From Rhodothermales bacterium (GTDB lineage Bacteria; Bacteroidota; Rhodothermia; Rhodothermales; JAHQVL01): DNA of 64,000 nt. This document shows, in pieces, positions 54,226-63,032 of this stretch. The stretch lies in NCBI GenBank assembly GCA_041391505.1, contig JAWKNW010000005.1:62001-126000 (forward strand), given 5' to 3'. The translations under genes and the position numbers were made by a program. Numbering within the stretch: position 1 is the first letter of the stretch; every line of letters starts with the position of its first letter. Under the pieces are notes generated by a model that was not told where the DNA came from, did no database searches, and saw only the letters and a program-made list of their open reading frames with translations.

Positions 54226-55529
54226 ATGCGGTCTTTCAGCGCGGTCGGATCGCTTGTTGTCACGGCGAGGAAAATGTCGTCGGCGCGGCGCCAGATGACG
54301 ATCTTGTGCTCGTCGGACATGCTGTACAGGTCGAAATGGCTGTCGTCGGCGATGGCGGTGAGGATGTTGCGTTCCAGGAAGAGGCGGTCGGCATACCGGT
54401 CGAGCAGCGCGTAAGTGAAGGCATAGACGACCAGCCGGTCGGCCGCGTCCCCGTCGGCGTAGACGAAGGCCGGCACGAACACGTCGTGTGCGAGTTCGGC
54501 CGTGCCGGCGCCGACGAGCGTCGCGTTTTCGATCGTCGGAACGTGCAGCTTCCAGTTCAGCCGGTCCTGGATAAAGCGCTCGGCTTCCTCCGGCACTTCC
54601 GTCGTCTCGGCCACCGAGACCTTGTCGACGTGTCGGACCGCGAGGGTGATGACGTTCGGATCGGCTGGCTTGATGAGCACTTCGGAGCCGATGTAGCCGA
54701 CCAGGCCGGCGGTGACGATGAGCATGATCGGGGCGATGAAGCGTTTGAATCGCCCGATCCATACGTCTTCCCGCGAGGTGTGGCTCTTCGCCTCGCGGTC
54801 GGCAGCCTCGTGGGCGAGCGCCTGCAAAATCGGCGGCGCGTTGAGCGTGGCCTTGATGGACGGTTCGAGCGTGGGCGGCACGTTGCCGAACTCGGCCTTG
54901 ATGGCACGACGCAGGGTGGACGGTACCCACTCTTCCCGGTCGAAGGTGTTCAGCAGGTCGCGAATCATCGGCGAGGCCTGTGAAACGACGGCGAACTGGA
55001 AGGCGGAGCGCGCGAAATCGAGCTGCCGGCAGACCACCTCGCCGGCCTCGCCGAGGATGCGGCCGGCGTCGGCGCACGACATCCGCTCCGCATCGCACAG
55101 CATGAGGATCATCCGGTCGCGTTCTTCGAGCGAGGCGAAGGCGACGGGCGCCGCGTTGCGCAGGAACGGATCGACGAGACGCTGCTTGATGTTGTGCTGA
55201 TGCGCGAATAGCCGGGGTTTTTCGCCGTCGGCCTCTGCGGCGGCGTCGGCAACCGTCGCCTCCTGCTGGCCGGCGTGGATCGCGCGCATGCGGGCGAAGA
55301 GCCAGGACCGGTCGACCGCATCGGATCCCTCGACGGCGCCGGCGTCCAGCGCCGCCAGATAGGTTTCCTCGACGAGCCGGGCGGCCTGGTCGGCGTCCAG
55401 CGTCAGGACCTGCGCCAGGGTGTACATCGATTCCAGATGCCGGAGCAGTTCGTGCGCCTCGCCGTCGTCCGTACCCTGCGCGGCATCCGCAAAAAGCAAA
55501 AAGGAAGAGAGGTCGGTGGCGGGAAACAT
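54213..55529 (-). CDS. ECF-sigma-like protein fused to a transmembrane segment and extracytoplasmic domain
   Basis: A 438-residue protein. Residues 30-90 resemble sigma region 2 (ESMYTLAQVLTLDADQAARLVEETYLAAL...RSWLFARMRAIH) and 130-180 resemble region 4 (SLEERDRMILMLCDAERMSCADAGRILGEAGEVVCRQLDFARSAF), though both are divergent. A cytoplasmic linker leads to one membrane helix at about 263-286 (FIAPIMLIVTAGLVGYIGSEVLI) and an outer domain of about 150 residues containing WKLHVPTI, FVPAFVYADGD and KIVIWRRADDIFLAV. This suggests a membrane-tethered sigma or a sigma-derived signalling protein. It lies 49 nt downstream of the SAM hydrolase gene. Confidence 0.65.
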   Translation of the reverse strand: MFPATDLSSFLLFADAAQGTDDGEAHELLRHLESMYTLAQVLTLDADQAARLVEETYLAALDAGAVEGSDAVDRSWLFARMRAIHAGQQEATVADAAAEADGEKPRLFAHQHNIKQRLVDPFLRNAAPVAFASLEERDRMILMLCDAERMSCADAGRILGEAGEVVCRQLDFARSAFQFAVVSQASPMIRDLLNTFDREEWVPSTLRRAIKAEFGNVPPTLEPSIKATLNAPPILQALAHEAADREAKSHTSREDVWIGRFKRFIAPIMLIVTAGLVGYIGSEVLIKPADPNVITLAVRHVDKVSVAETTEVPEEAERFIQDRLNWKLHVPTIENATLVGAGTAELAHDVFVPAFVYADGDAADRLVVYAFTYALLDRYADRLFLERNILTAIADDSHFDLYSMSDEHKIVIWRRADDIFLAVTTSDPTALKDRIQRP

Positions 55530-55578
55530 GATGCGGCGATAATCCGGTGAACAGGGATGGGCGAGAGAACGAGTGCGC

Positions 55579-56382
55579 TCAGGTACGTTCGTCGATGAAA
55601 ACTACATTCACGGAGCCTCCTTTGCGAATGCCCAGCAATTCGGCGGCGTTCCCGTTGTTTACGGCTATTTCCAGATGATTGCTGCTTTCGAACAGCATGA
55701 GCGGTTCGCCGGCCTGGGCGTCCGAGTAGGTGCAGGCGACGCCATCGATGATCGTGGATCCGATGTAGCATTTCACCGAGCGATCCTTCCGGCGGTCGTC
55801 GAACAGGGCGCGCGAGATATTGGTCACGCAATTTCCGAACCGATCTACGTGGACGACCCATCCCTGGATGCCCTGCTGGTCGTCGATCGGCAGCGCCCAG
55901 TGGAGCGGTTTGAGCGCCTCGATGGGGGTACCGAGATCGCGGAGGGGGGTGCCTCGGAGAATATGCGCCGCCGCCGGGGCAAAGATGTCGCGGCCATGAA
56001 AGGTATGGCTCGGAGCGGGCGTACGCCAGTAGGCCGGCCGGTCGAGCACGACCCGCTCGTCGATGGTGCGGTCGGTGAGGACGAGCGAGAACAGGCCGTT
56101 GTCGGGCCCGACGAACCAGCGATCGCCGGCGCGGAGGGCGACGGGGCGCCGGTCCGAGCCGACGCCCGGGTCCACCACGGCGAGATGCACCGTGCCGGCG
56201 GGGAAAAAATCGACCGCGTTGCGCAACACGAACGCGGCCTCCATGATATCGTGGGCACGGATGGAGTGGGTGATGTCGATCAACCGCGCTTCAGGGGCTA
56301 ACCCCAGAATCACCCCCTTCATGCTCGCGACATAGGCGTCGCGAACGCCGAAATCTGTCGTTAACGTTAGAATGCGATTCAC
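55579..56382 (-). CDS. SAM hydrolase / hydroxide adenosyltransferase (DUF62)
   Basis: 267 residues with ILTLTTDFGVRDAYVASMKGVI, IDITHSIRAHDIMEAAFVL, TVHLAVVDPGVGSDRRPVA and FHGRDIFAPAAAHI, the conserved Asp/Arg/His set of DUF62 enzymes, which split S-adenosylmethionine with water to adenosine and methionine. It lacks the extra loop of true fluorinases and chlorinases as far as can be judged by eye. It is the first gene of a likely two-gene unit with the sigma-like membrane protein. Confidence 0.88.
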   Translation of the reverse strand: MNRILTLTTDFGVRDAYVASMKGVILGLAPEARLIDITHSIRAHDIMEAAFVLRNAVDFFPAGTVHLAVVDPGVGSDRRPVALRAGDRWFVGPDNGLFSLVLTDRTIDERVVLDRPAYWRTPAPSHTFHGRDIFAPAAAHILRGTPLRDLGTPIEALKPLHWALPIDDQQGIQGWVVHVDRFGNCVTNISRALFDDRRKDRSVKCYIGSTIIDGVACTYSDAQAGEPLMLFESSNHLEIAVNNGNAAELLGIRKGGSVNVVFIDERT

Positions 56383-56613
56383 AGAAAAAACCGATGAGGC
56401 TCCGTGCCAGGTCGCCGGGAATCTACGAAAAACTCCGGATCGATCAGCTTTCAGAATTTATTGAAAATAGGAAAAGTGCGGAACTGAAATCGAACAATCC
56501 GGTCTGAACAGCAACATGGCGCGCGGGATCCCGAGAGCTTCCACGCCGCTCTCGCTGGTGCTTTTTCAAGCCATGCGCGTTTGCCTTCCGCTGCTGCTCC
56601 GCCGAATCCCAAC

Positions 56614-57207
56614 ATGTCTCAGGCCGAACACACACCAGCCTACAGCACCAACCACCAGGAGGCATTAAATCGGTTTATACTCTTCTGGGGTGAAATGGCT
56701 TCTCGGTGGGGTATCAATCGGACCATGGCGCAGATCCACGCGCTCCTGTATGCCTCCGAGGTACCGCTGGACACCGACGAGATCATGGAACGGCTCCAGA
56801 TCAGCCGGGGCAATGCGAACATGAACCTGCGTTCGCTGATCGGGTGGGACCTGGTGCGAAAGGTGCATCAGGCCGGCTCCCGCAAGGATTTCTACACGGC
56901 GGAGAAGGATGTCTGGAAGATCACCGCGCGCGTGATCCGCGAGCGTGAGAAGCGGGAAATCCAGCCCGTGATGCAGCAGCTGCAGGAATGTCGCAAGATG
57001 CTCGTGACGACCGAAGAGGGTGCCTGCGAAAGCCCGGACGACAACGAGCGTCAGTTCTGCGAGCGGATCGACAACCTGATCGACCTCATGCAGGTCTTCG
57101 AGGGATTCTCCCAGGCGCTGTTTCCCTTTATCAAGGAGCGCAGCATGAGCGATGCGAAGGAGCTAATCGAGCTGGCGCGGACGCTGGTGCTGAAGGAAGT
57201 GGAGTAA
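56614..57207 (+). CDS. GbsR/MarR-like transcriptional regulator
   Basis: 197 residues from the ATG at 56614 (MSQAEHTPAYSTN); a TTG 33 nt upstream only adds low-complexity sequence. The winged-helix core RFILFWGEMASRWGINRTMAQIHALLYASEVPLDTDEIMERLQISRGNANMNLRSLIGWDLVRKVHQAGSRKDFYTAEKDVW is typical of GbsR-type repressors, whose characterised members sense choline or betaine. The C-terminal helical part differs and the effector is unknown. No osmolyte gene adjoins it. Confidence 0.85.
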   Translation: MSQAEHTPAYSTNHQEALNRFILFWGEMASRWGINRTMAQIHALLYASEVPLDTDEIMERLQISRGNANMNLRSLIGWDLVRKVHQAGSRKDFYTAEKDVWKITARVIREREKREIQPVMQQLQECRKMLVTTEEGACESPDDNERQFCERIDNLIDLMQVFEGFSQALFPFIKERSMSDAKELIELARTLVLKEVE

Positions 57208-57222
57208 CCGCCGGCGGAGCCC

Positions 57223-57585
57223 ATGGCCTCGAATCAGGAGAAGGGAAGCCGCGGTGAGGCGATCGCGGCGGAATATCTGGAGGCCCGGGGATACCGCGTC
57301 GTCGAACGCAACTACCGCGCGAAAGGCGGAGAAATCGACCTTATCTGCCGGCACGAGGAGCATGGGATCGAAACCGTCGTCTTTGTCGAGGTCAAGCTCC
57401 GGCGCACGATGGCATACGGCGCCCCCGAAGAAGCCGTCGACCCCCGCAAGCTCGCGAAGATGGAGGTTGCCGCGGACCACTACCTGCACGAACACCGGCT
57501 GGACGACGCCCGTTGCCGCTTCGATGTCGTCGGCATTCTCGCCACGCATCCGCCCCGAATCCGGCATTTCAAGGATGCGACCTGA
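57223..57585 (+). CDS. YraN/UPF0102 family nuclease-like protein
   Basis: 120 residues. NQEKGSRGEAIAAEYLEARGYRVVERNYRAKGGEIDLIC...VVFVEVKLRR keeps the GEIDLI and FVEVK motifs of the restriction-endonuclease-like fold of UPF0102. The family is implicated in DNA uptake or Holliday-junction processing but poorly characterised. It begins 15 nt after the GbsR-like gene, so they are probably co-transcribed. Confidence 0.9.
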   Translation: MASNQEKGSRGEAIAAEYLEARGYRVVERNYRAKGGEIDLICRHEEHGIETVVFVEVKLRRTMAYGAPEEAVDPRKLAKMEVAADHYLHEHRLDDARCRFDVVGILATHPPRIRHFKDAT

Positions 57586-57672
57586 GCGGGGCGACGGCGT
57601 GCCACGGGGCACGGTGAAGGGATGCGGGATATCGGACGCGTCTCGACCATCCGCCTTGCCTCCGAAGAGCCC

Positions 57673-58839
57673 TCATTTTGTCAGGTCCGTTTTGCGATAG
57701 GTATTCCCCTCCGGGCGGTATTCTTTCGGCACCTCATTGGCCATCCGCTCGAAGGCGAAATACCCGTACACCGTCACGCCGTAGGGGTCGATGATCTCGC
57801 CCTGATCGTCCACTTCCGTGGGGCCGTCGGTGAGGCGAATCCAGGAGCGTTGATCCCGCAGCGGACGGTGGGGTGAGCCGGATTGCCACGAGAGGAATTT
57901 CTGCTCTTCCCGTTCCTGGGTGTAGGTGATCTCGATAAGCCCGTGAAAGGTGAGCAGCCGCTCGGTGGGGATGCCGGCAGGTACAAACAGTTCGTCGGGC
58001 TCGATGCTGAACCGGCGGTCGTTTCGGTTGAAATCCTCGATGGAGGGGATCCGGTAAAGCTCAAATCCTTCGGCTTCGGACCGGCGATCCCAGAGGGCGA
58101 GCAGGAAGTGCCGCAGCGAGCCATAAAAAGCGGTGCGCCGATTTTCCTCCCAGTAGGCGGCTTCCTCCGGCGACGCCGGCTCCAGATCCTCGAAGAGCGG
58201 GTCGCCGTCGTACCGGATGGTGCCCCCTTCGCGCTCGAACTCTTTCAGGAAGTACTGGATGCGGTAGCCCAGCGCGCGGTTTTCGATGAGCAGCGGGCCG
58301 GCGGCGCTCGCCCTGAAGGATCCCACCCAGCTGGCGTCAAAATCCAGCACTTCGGGGTTGAGGATGACGGTTTCGCCGGCGTTTTGCGACTCGCCGATGA
58401 ACAGCCGCTCGAAGGTCTCGAAGCGTTTGCGCCAGCGCCGGTCCCGCTTCGCTTCCACCGTCAGTTCGCCGATCTCGATGACGGCCGTGGGCAGCTCGAA
58501 GTCGAACGCGGCCCGGGTGGTGTCGCCGACGGCGATGTCTCTGGATGTCGTTTCGAACCCGACGATCGAGGCCCACAGCTTGTGTTTGCCGTACGGCACC
58601 CGGGCGAGTTCGTAGCGTCCATCCGCGTCGGTGACGGTGCCGATCATCGTGCGGCCGATGAAGACATGCACGCCGGGCAACGCCTCGCCCGTATCCGCGC
58701 TTTTCACCGCGCCGGAGAGCGTGCGGTAGGGCAGGTCCTGGGCGCGAAGCTCGGCTACGAAGCCGGCGGCCAGAAGCAGCGCCAGGATGCCGGGGATGAA
58801 GCGGGATGGGATGATGCGTGGGGACACGGGCCTTGCCAT
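57673..58839 (-). CDS. envelope protein with carboxypeptidase-regulatory-like domain (paralogue 1)
   Basis: 388 residues with signal peptide (IPGILALLLAAGFVAELRAQ). A CarboxypepD_reg-like beta domain follows (LSGAVKSADTGEALPGVHVFIGRTMIGTVTDADGRYELARVPYGKHKLWASIVGFE), then an alpha/beta region: RRWRKRFETFERLFIGESQNAGETVILNPEVLDF, ENRALGYRIQYFLKEFE, YWEENRRTAFYGSLRHFLLAL. The C-terminus reads YGVTVYGYFAFERMANEVPKEYRP. It is clearly homologous to the neighbour at 58891-60036. These are common in Bacteroidota-type envelopes; the function is unknown. Confidence 0.82.
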   Translation of the reverse strand: MARPVSPRIIPSRFIPGILALLLAAGFVAELRAQDLPYRTLSGAVKSADTGEALPGVHVFIGRTMIGTVTDADGRYELARVPYGKHKLWASIVGFETTSRDIAVGDTTRAAFDFELPTAVIEIGELTVEAKRDRRWRKRFETFERLFIGESQNAGETVILNPEVLDFDASWVGSFRASAAGPLLIENRALGYRIQYFLKEFEREGGTIRYDGDPLFEDLEPASPEEAAYWEENRRTAFYGSLRHFLLALWDRRSEAEGFELYRIPSIEDFNRNDRRFSIEPDELFVPAGIPTERLLTFHGLIEITYTQEREEQKFLSWQSGSPHRPLRDQRSWIRLTDGPTEVDDQGEIIDPYGVTVYGYFAFERMANEVPKEYRPEGNTYRKTDLTK

Positions 58840-58890
58840 GCTGGTGCCCTGGTAGTACGCATTAACCCCCGATGGTATCCCCGCCGGCCG

Positions 58891-60036
58891 TTACCGCGAC
58901 GGCCGGTATTCCTTGGGCAACTCGTCCGCGATGCGCTCGAAGGCGAAATAGCCCGAGACCGTGACACCGTACGGATTGAGGATGTCGCCCTTGTAATCGA
59001 TGATCGTCGGGCCGTCTTCCTGCCAGATGAGCGAGCGCTGGAGCCGGTCGTTTCGCTTGCCGCCGACACCGCCGTATTGCTGCTGCCATCGGGCGTAGGA
59101 CTCGTCCTCCAGTTCGCCCTTGAAGACGATCTCGATAGCGCCCTCGAAGTCGAGGACCTTTTCGTTCGGATTGTCGCCCGGTTTGAGCATCGAGGCAGGA
59201 TCGTACGGAACGCGCGTGTCGAGGCCGTTTCCGGCGGAGCTGAACGTGCCCTGGCCGGCGGCGCCGGCGGGTTTGGCCCGCTGGAACGTCTCGAAGCCAT
59301 GCTCCTTGGCCCGGCCGGAGAGCACCGCGAGGAAGAAGTGCCGCACCGAGCCGTAGAACGCCTTGCGGCGGTTTTCCTCCCACATCGCGGCTTCTTCGGC
59401 GTTGGCCGGCGTCAGTTCCTCGAACAGCGGCTCGCCGTCGTACCGGGTACGGGTGGGTTCGGCCGCGAAGTCCTTGAGGAAGTACTGCACCTTGTAGCCG
59501 AGCGCCCGGTTTTCGATGACGAGGATCTCGCCGGCGAAAGCCAGCAGCGTGCCGCCCTTGTCCGCGAAATCGAGCACCTCGGGGTTGAGGATCTTCGTCT
59601 CCTGGGCGTTGGGCGTCTCGCCGATGAACAGGCTGGTGAACCGCTCGAGCCGGCGGGCCCAACGCTTGTCGCCCTTGGCCTCGACGGTGATCTCGCCCAG
59701 CTCGGCGACGGCTTCGGCCATGCGGAAATCGAAGGTGTACAGTTTCGATTCACGGAGGATGATGTCCCGCGCCTGCGGCTCGAACCCGATGCTGGAGACG
59801 TAGAGGCGCTGCGCCCCGAGCGGAACCTTCTCGAGCCGGTAGCGGCCCTCGCCGTCCGTCGTCGTACCGATCATCGACGAGGCGATGAACACGTTGACGC
59901 CGGCGAGCGGGGTGCCGGTGGAGTCGTCGACGACGGTGCCGGTCAGCACGGCGGCGGGTTGGGGTTGCGCGAAGGCCGGCGCTATGCCGGCAGCGAGGAG
60001 CAGAAGGCCTGCTATCAGGATTCGAATCGGTCGCAT
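58891..60036 (-). CDS. envelope protein with carboxypeptidase-regulatory-like domain (paralogue 2)
   Basis: 381 residues from the ATG complementary to 60034-60036, which starts a clean signal peptide (MRPIRILIAGLLLLAAGIAPAFAQ); the frame's upstream 52 residues are not credible. Domains are as in paralogue 1: LTGTVVDDSTGTPLAGVNVFIASSMIGTTTDGEGRY, then GDKRWARRLERFTSLFIGETPNAQETKILNPEVLDF, MWEENRRKAFYGSVRHFFLAV and YGVTVSGYFAFERIADELPKEYRPSR. It lies 51 nt upstream of paralogue 1, so the pair is a tandem duplication, probably one operon. Confidence 0.84.
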   Translation of the reverse strand: MRPIRILIAGLLLLAAGIAPAFAQPQPAAVLTGTVVDDSTGTPLAGVNVFIASSMIGTTTDGEGRYRLEKVPLGAQRLYVSSIGFEPQARDIILRESKLYTFDFRMAEAVAELGEITVEAKGDKRWARRLERFTSLFIGETPNAQETKILNPEVLDFADKGGTLLAFAGEILVIENRALGYKVQYFLKDFAAEPTRTRYDGEPLFEELTPANAEEAAMWEENRRKAFYGSVRHFFLAVLSGRAKEHGFETFQRAKPAGAAGQGTFSSAGNGLDTRVPYDPASMLKPGDNPNEKVLDFEGAIEIVFKGELEDESYARWQQQYGGVGGKRNDRLQRSLIWQEDGPTIIDYKGDILNPYGVTVSGYFAFERIADELPKEYRPSR

Positions 60037-60428
60037 GCGTCTGTTGGGAACGTGAGGCGTTTCTCGTCTCGCGGCAATTGCCGCGCCATGCCGGGAGAGA
60101 TGCCCGATATGGCTGGAATTCGGGGTTTCAGGAGGCTCGTCTCGCCATGCCTGTCCACTGGATGCGGCGGCGGTGGCCACCCGGTGGGGCACTGAAACCG
60201 TCTATTATGCAGTTTCTGTGCGGGGGGTGTACTCTTTCTTCGCCCGCTGTATATTGCTTTCGCCTGATCATACATGCAACTGCGTGCTATGGTCCCGAAC
60301 CTGGCCCTGTACCAGGTTCTCCGCGTTGCGCCCACCACCACGTCAGGCGTCACCCATGGCCCCTGTACCGCGCCCGCGAGGCACCTTGCACTAGAGGTCA
60401 CATTGTCATAACAAAATCAGTCACACGT

Positions 60429-60977
60429 ATGCGTAATTGCACCACCTACATTCGCACGTCCTTGCTGGTGCTGTCGATACTGGGTTTCCTGGCCATCCGG
60501 CCCATGGCGGCACAGGCACAGCTCCAGGTTGGCGCCGGCCTGGCTTTCGGCACGGAGATCGAAAAGATCGGTCTTCAACTCAATGCCAACCTGCCGGTAG
60601 CCCAGGAAGGGAAGATCCGTGGCGCGGCCGACGTCATCTTCTTCCTGAAAGACGACTTCGGCTCGGGTTCGACGCGTCTCTGGACGATCAACCTGAACGG
60701 CCACTACATCTTCATGACGACGGAGGAATTCCTCGTCTACGCCCTCGGCGGCATCAACATCGCCAACTACACGATCAAGTCGGACTTCGACATTCCCGAG
60801 ATTCCGGGTTTCGGGTTTGACGCCTCGTCGACCGAACTCGGCCTCAACGTCGGTGCCGGCGGCGAGTACGGGATGCCGTTCGGCAACCTGTATGGCGAAG
60901 TGAAATACGTCCTTTCGGATTTCGACCAGCTGGTGATCAGCGCCGGCATTCGCATTCCGATCGGCGGCAGCCGCTGA
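60429..60977 (+). CDS. small outer-membrane beta-barrel protein
   Basis: 182 residues with signal peptide (TSLLVLSILGFLAIRPMAAQAQ). The mature part is a series of amphipathic strands ending in aromatic residues (LQVGAGLAFGTEIEKIGLQLNANLPV, LWTINLNGHYIFM, FLVYALGGINIANYTI, STELGLNVGAGGEYGMPFGNLYGEVKYVLSDFDQLVISAGIRIPI), like OmpA-barrel/OMP_b-brl family porin-like domains of about eight strands. It is transcribed divergently from the paralogous envelope pair. Confidence 0.8.
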   Translation: MRNCTTYIRTSLLVLSILGFLAIRPMAAQAQLQVGAGLAFGTEIEKIGLQLNANLPVAQEGKIRGAADVIFFLKDDFGSGSTRLWTINLNGHYIFMTTEEFLVYALGGINIANYTIKSDFDIPEIPGFGFDASSTELGLNVGAGGEYGMPFGNLYGEVKYVLSDFDQLVISAGIRIPIGGSR

Positions 60978-61067
60978 GCGATACCCCATACGGCTTCGGC
61001 CTGCAGCGCGGCGTTCGACTCCGGTCGGGCGCCGCGTTTGTGTTTTCAGGGGGAGCCCCCGGGCGGG

Positions 61068-63032
61068 TCACTGTGCGGCCCGGATCGCGTCGAGGGTGGT
61101 GGGGTCTTCCAGGCTGCTGACGTCGCCGGGATCGAAGCCGAGGTAGGTGGCGCGGATCAGCCGGCGCATCACCTTGGCGTTGCGCGTCTTCGGCAGGGCG
61201 GAGACGAAGAGAATAGCACGGGGCTTGAGGGGCTTGCCCAGTTCGTCGACGATCCGTCGGATCAACGCGGCGCGCAGCGTCTCGTCCGGCGTGACGCCCG
61301 GTTTCAGGACGCAGAACGCCGCGACTTCCTCGCCCTTGATGTCGTGCGGGACGCCGATGGCGGCGCTTTCGGCCACGGCGTCGTGGGCATTGAGCAGGGC
61401 TTCCACCTCCGCCGGCCCCAGCCGCTTTCCGGCCACCTTGATCGTGTCGTCGCTGCGGCCGAGGATGTACCAGAGCCCGTCGCGGTCGATGGCGGCGAAG
61501 TCGCCGTGGAGCCACAGCCCCTCAAACCGCCCCCAGTAGGTATCGAGGTATCGCTGTTTGTCGCCCCAGAAGCCGCGCGTCATCCCGATCCAGGGCTGTC
61601 GGATGACGAGTTCGCCGACGGCGCCGCGGACGGGCCGGCCGGTCTCGTCCACCACGTCGGCGTCCATCCCCGGAACGGGGCCCGAAAACGCGCAGGGCTT
61701 GAGCGGTTTAAAGAAGTTGCCGCAGAGGATGCCCCCGCTGATCTCGGTGCCGCCCGAATAGTTGAGGATGGGCTTCGTTCCGTCGAGGACGTTGTGGAAG
61801 AGCCAGAGCCAGCTGTCGGGGTCCCAGGGGCTGCCGGTCGAGCCGGCGGCGCGGAGCCGGCTCAGGTCGTGCTGCTTCACCGGCTCCACGCCGTGCACCA
61901 TCAGGGCGCGGATCAGCACCGGCGAGAGCCCGAGGTGCGTGACGCCATGCCGCTCCACCATCGCCCAGAGGCGGTCGACATCCGGATAATCCGGCGCGCC
62001 GTCGTAGAACACCATCGTCGCTCCGATCGCCAGGGTGCCGAAGACAAGCCACGGCCCCATCATCCACCCCATGTCGCTCATCCAGTACATGACGTCGCCG
62101 GGCTTGAGGTCCATGCTGTGGTACATGTCCTGCGCGCCCTTGATCGGGAAGCCGCAGTGGGTGTGGACGGCGCCTTTGGGTTTGCCCGTCGTCCCGCTGG
62201 TGTAGATGATCATCACGACGTCTTCGGCGGACGTGCGCTCGGTGGCGGCGTCGGGGGACTGGCCCGGGACCAGATCGTCCCACCAGATATCCCGGCCGGC
62301 CTGCATGGCCACGTCGATGCCGGCGCGGCGGTCGACGATGACGTGGCGGACGGACGGGACGTCCCGCAGGGCCTCGTCGGCCGTGTGCTTCATCGGGACG
62401 CGTTGACCGCGTCGGAACGCGCCGTCGGCGGTGAAGAGGGCGCTGGCGCCGGCATCGTTGAGCCGGGTCGCGATGGCGCTCGGGCCGTAGCCGCTGAAGA
62501 GGGGCAGGATGACGCCGCCGATCTTGACGATGGCCAGGAAGGCGACGCAGAGGGCCGGCGTCATCGGCATGTACAGCCCGATCGCATCGCCCTTGCCGAG
62601 CCCGAGCGACCGCAGGGCGTTGGCGCATCGGCCCACTTCCCGGTCCAGCTCCGCATAGGTATAGGTGCGCGTCTCACCGTCTTCGCCTTCCGATCGAAAC
62701 GCGATGCGGTCGCGCACGTCCGTCGCCTGCCACTTGTCGAGCAGGTTGTGCACGATGTTCAGCTCGCCACCCACGCACCACGCGGGAAATTCGGGTCCGC
62801 GGCTGAGGTCGACGATCCGGTCGTACTTGCGGTAAAACTGGATGTCGAGGTCGTCCATGACGGCATCCCAGAACCAGGCGATGTCGGATGCCGCGCGTTC
62901 GAGGAGGACGTCGTAATCGGCGATCCCGTGCCGGCGCATGAACGCGGTCAGGTTGCTCTCCTCGATCCAGTCAGGATTCGGCTGCCACGCGATCTGCTGA
63001 CCGAACGGGAAACTGTCGGGGAGGGCGCTCAT
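61068..63032 (-). CDS. AMP-forming acyl-CoA synthetase (acetyl-/acetoacetyl-CoA synthetase-like)
   Basis: 654 residues. An ACS-type N-terminus (LDIQFYRKYDRIVDLSRGPEFPAWCVGGELNIVHNLLDKW) is followed by the AMP-binding motif IIYTSGTTGKPKGAVHTHCGFP, YWMSDMGWMMGPW, NYSGGTEISGG, WLHGDFAAID, YILGRSDDTIKVAGKRLGPAEVE and the C-terminal catalytic Lys region KTRNAKVMRRLIRA. It activates a short carboxylic acid to its CoA thioester via the adenylate. It overlaps the stop of tex by 4 nt (ATGA), so the two are translationally coupled. Confidence 0.88.
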   Translation of the reverse strand: MSALPDSFPFGQQIAWQPNPDWIEESNLTAFMRRHGIADYDVLLERAASDIAWFWDAVMDDLDIQFYRKYDRIVDLSRGPEFPAWCVGGELNIVHNLLDKWQATDVRDRIAFRSEGEDGETRTYTYAELDREVGRCANALRSLGLGKGDAIGLYMPMTPALCVAFLAIVKIGGVILPLFSGYGPSAIATRLNDAGASALFTADGAFRRGQRVPMKHTADEALRDVPSVRHVIVDRRAGIDVAMQAGRDIWWDDLVPGQSPDAATERTSAEDVVMIIYTSGTTGKPKGAVHTHCGFPIKGAQDMYHSMDLKPGDVMYWMSDMGWMMGPWLVFGTLAIGATMVFYDGAPDYPDVDRLWAMVERHGVTHLGLSPVLIRALMVHGVEPVKQHDLSRLRAAGSTGSPWDPDSWLWLFHNVLDGTKPILNYSGGTEISGGILCGNFFKPLKPCAFSGPVPGMDADVVDETGRPVRGAVGELVIRQPWIGMTRGFWGDKQRYLDTYWGRFEGLWLHGDFAAIDRDGLWYILGRSDDTIKVAGKRLGPAEVEALLNAHDAVAESAAIGVPHDIKGEEVAAFCVLKPGVTPDETLRAALIRRIVDELGKPLKPRAILFVSALPKTRNAKVMRRLIRATYLGFDPGDVSSLEDPTTLDAIRAAQ

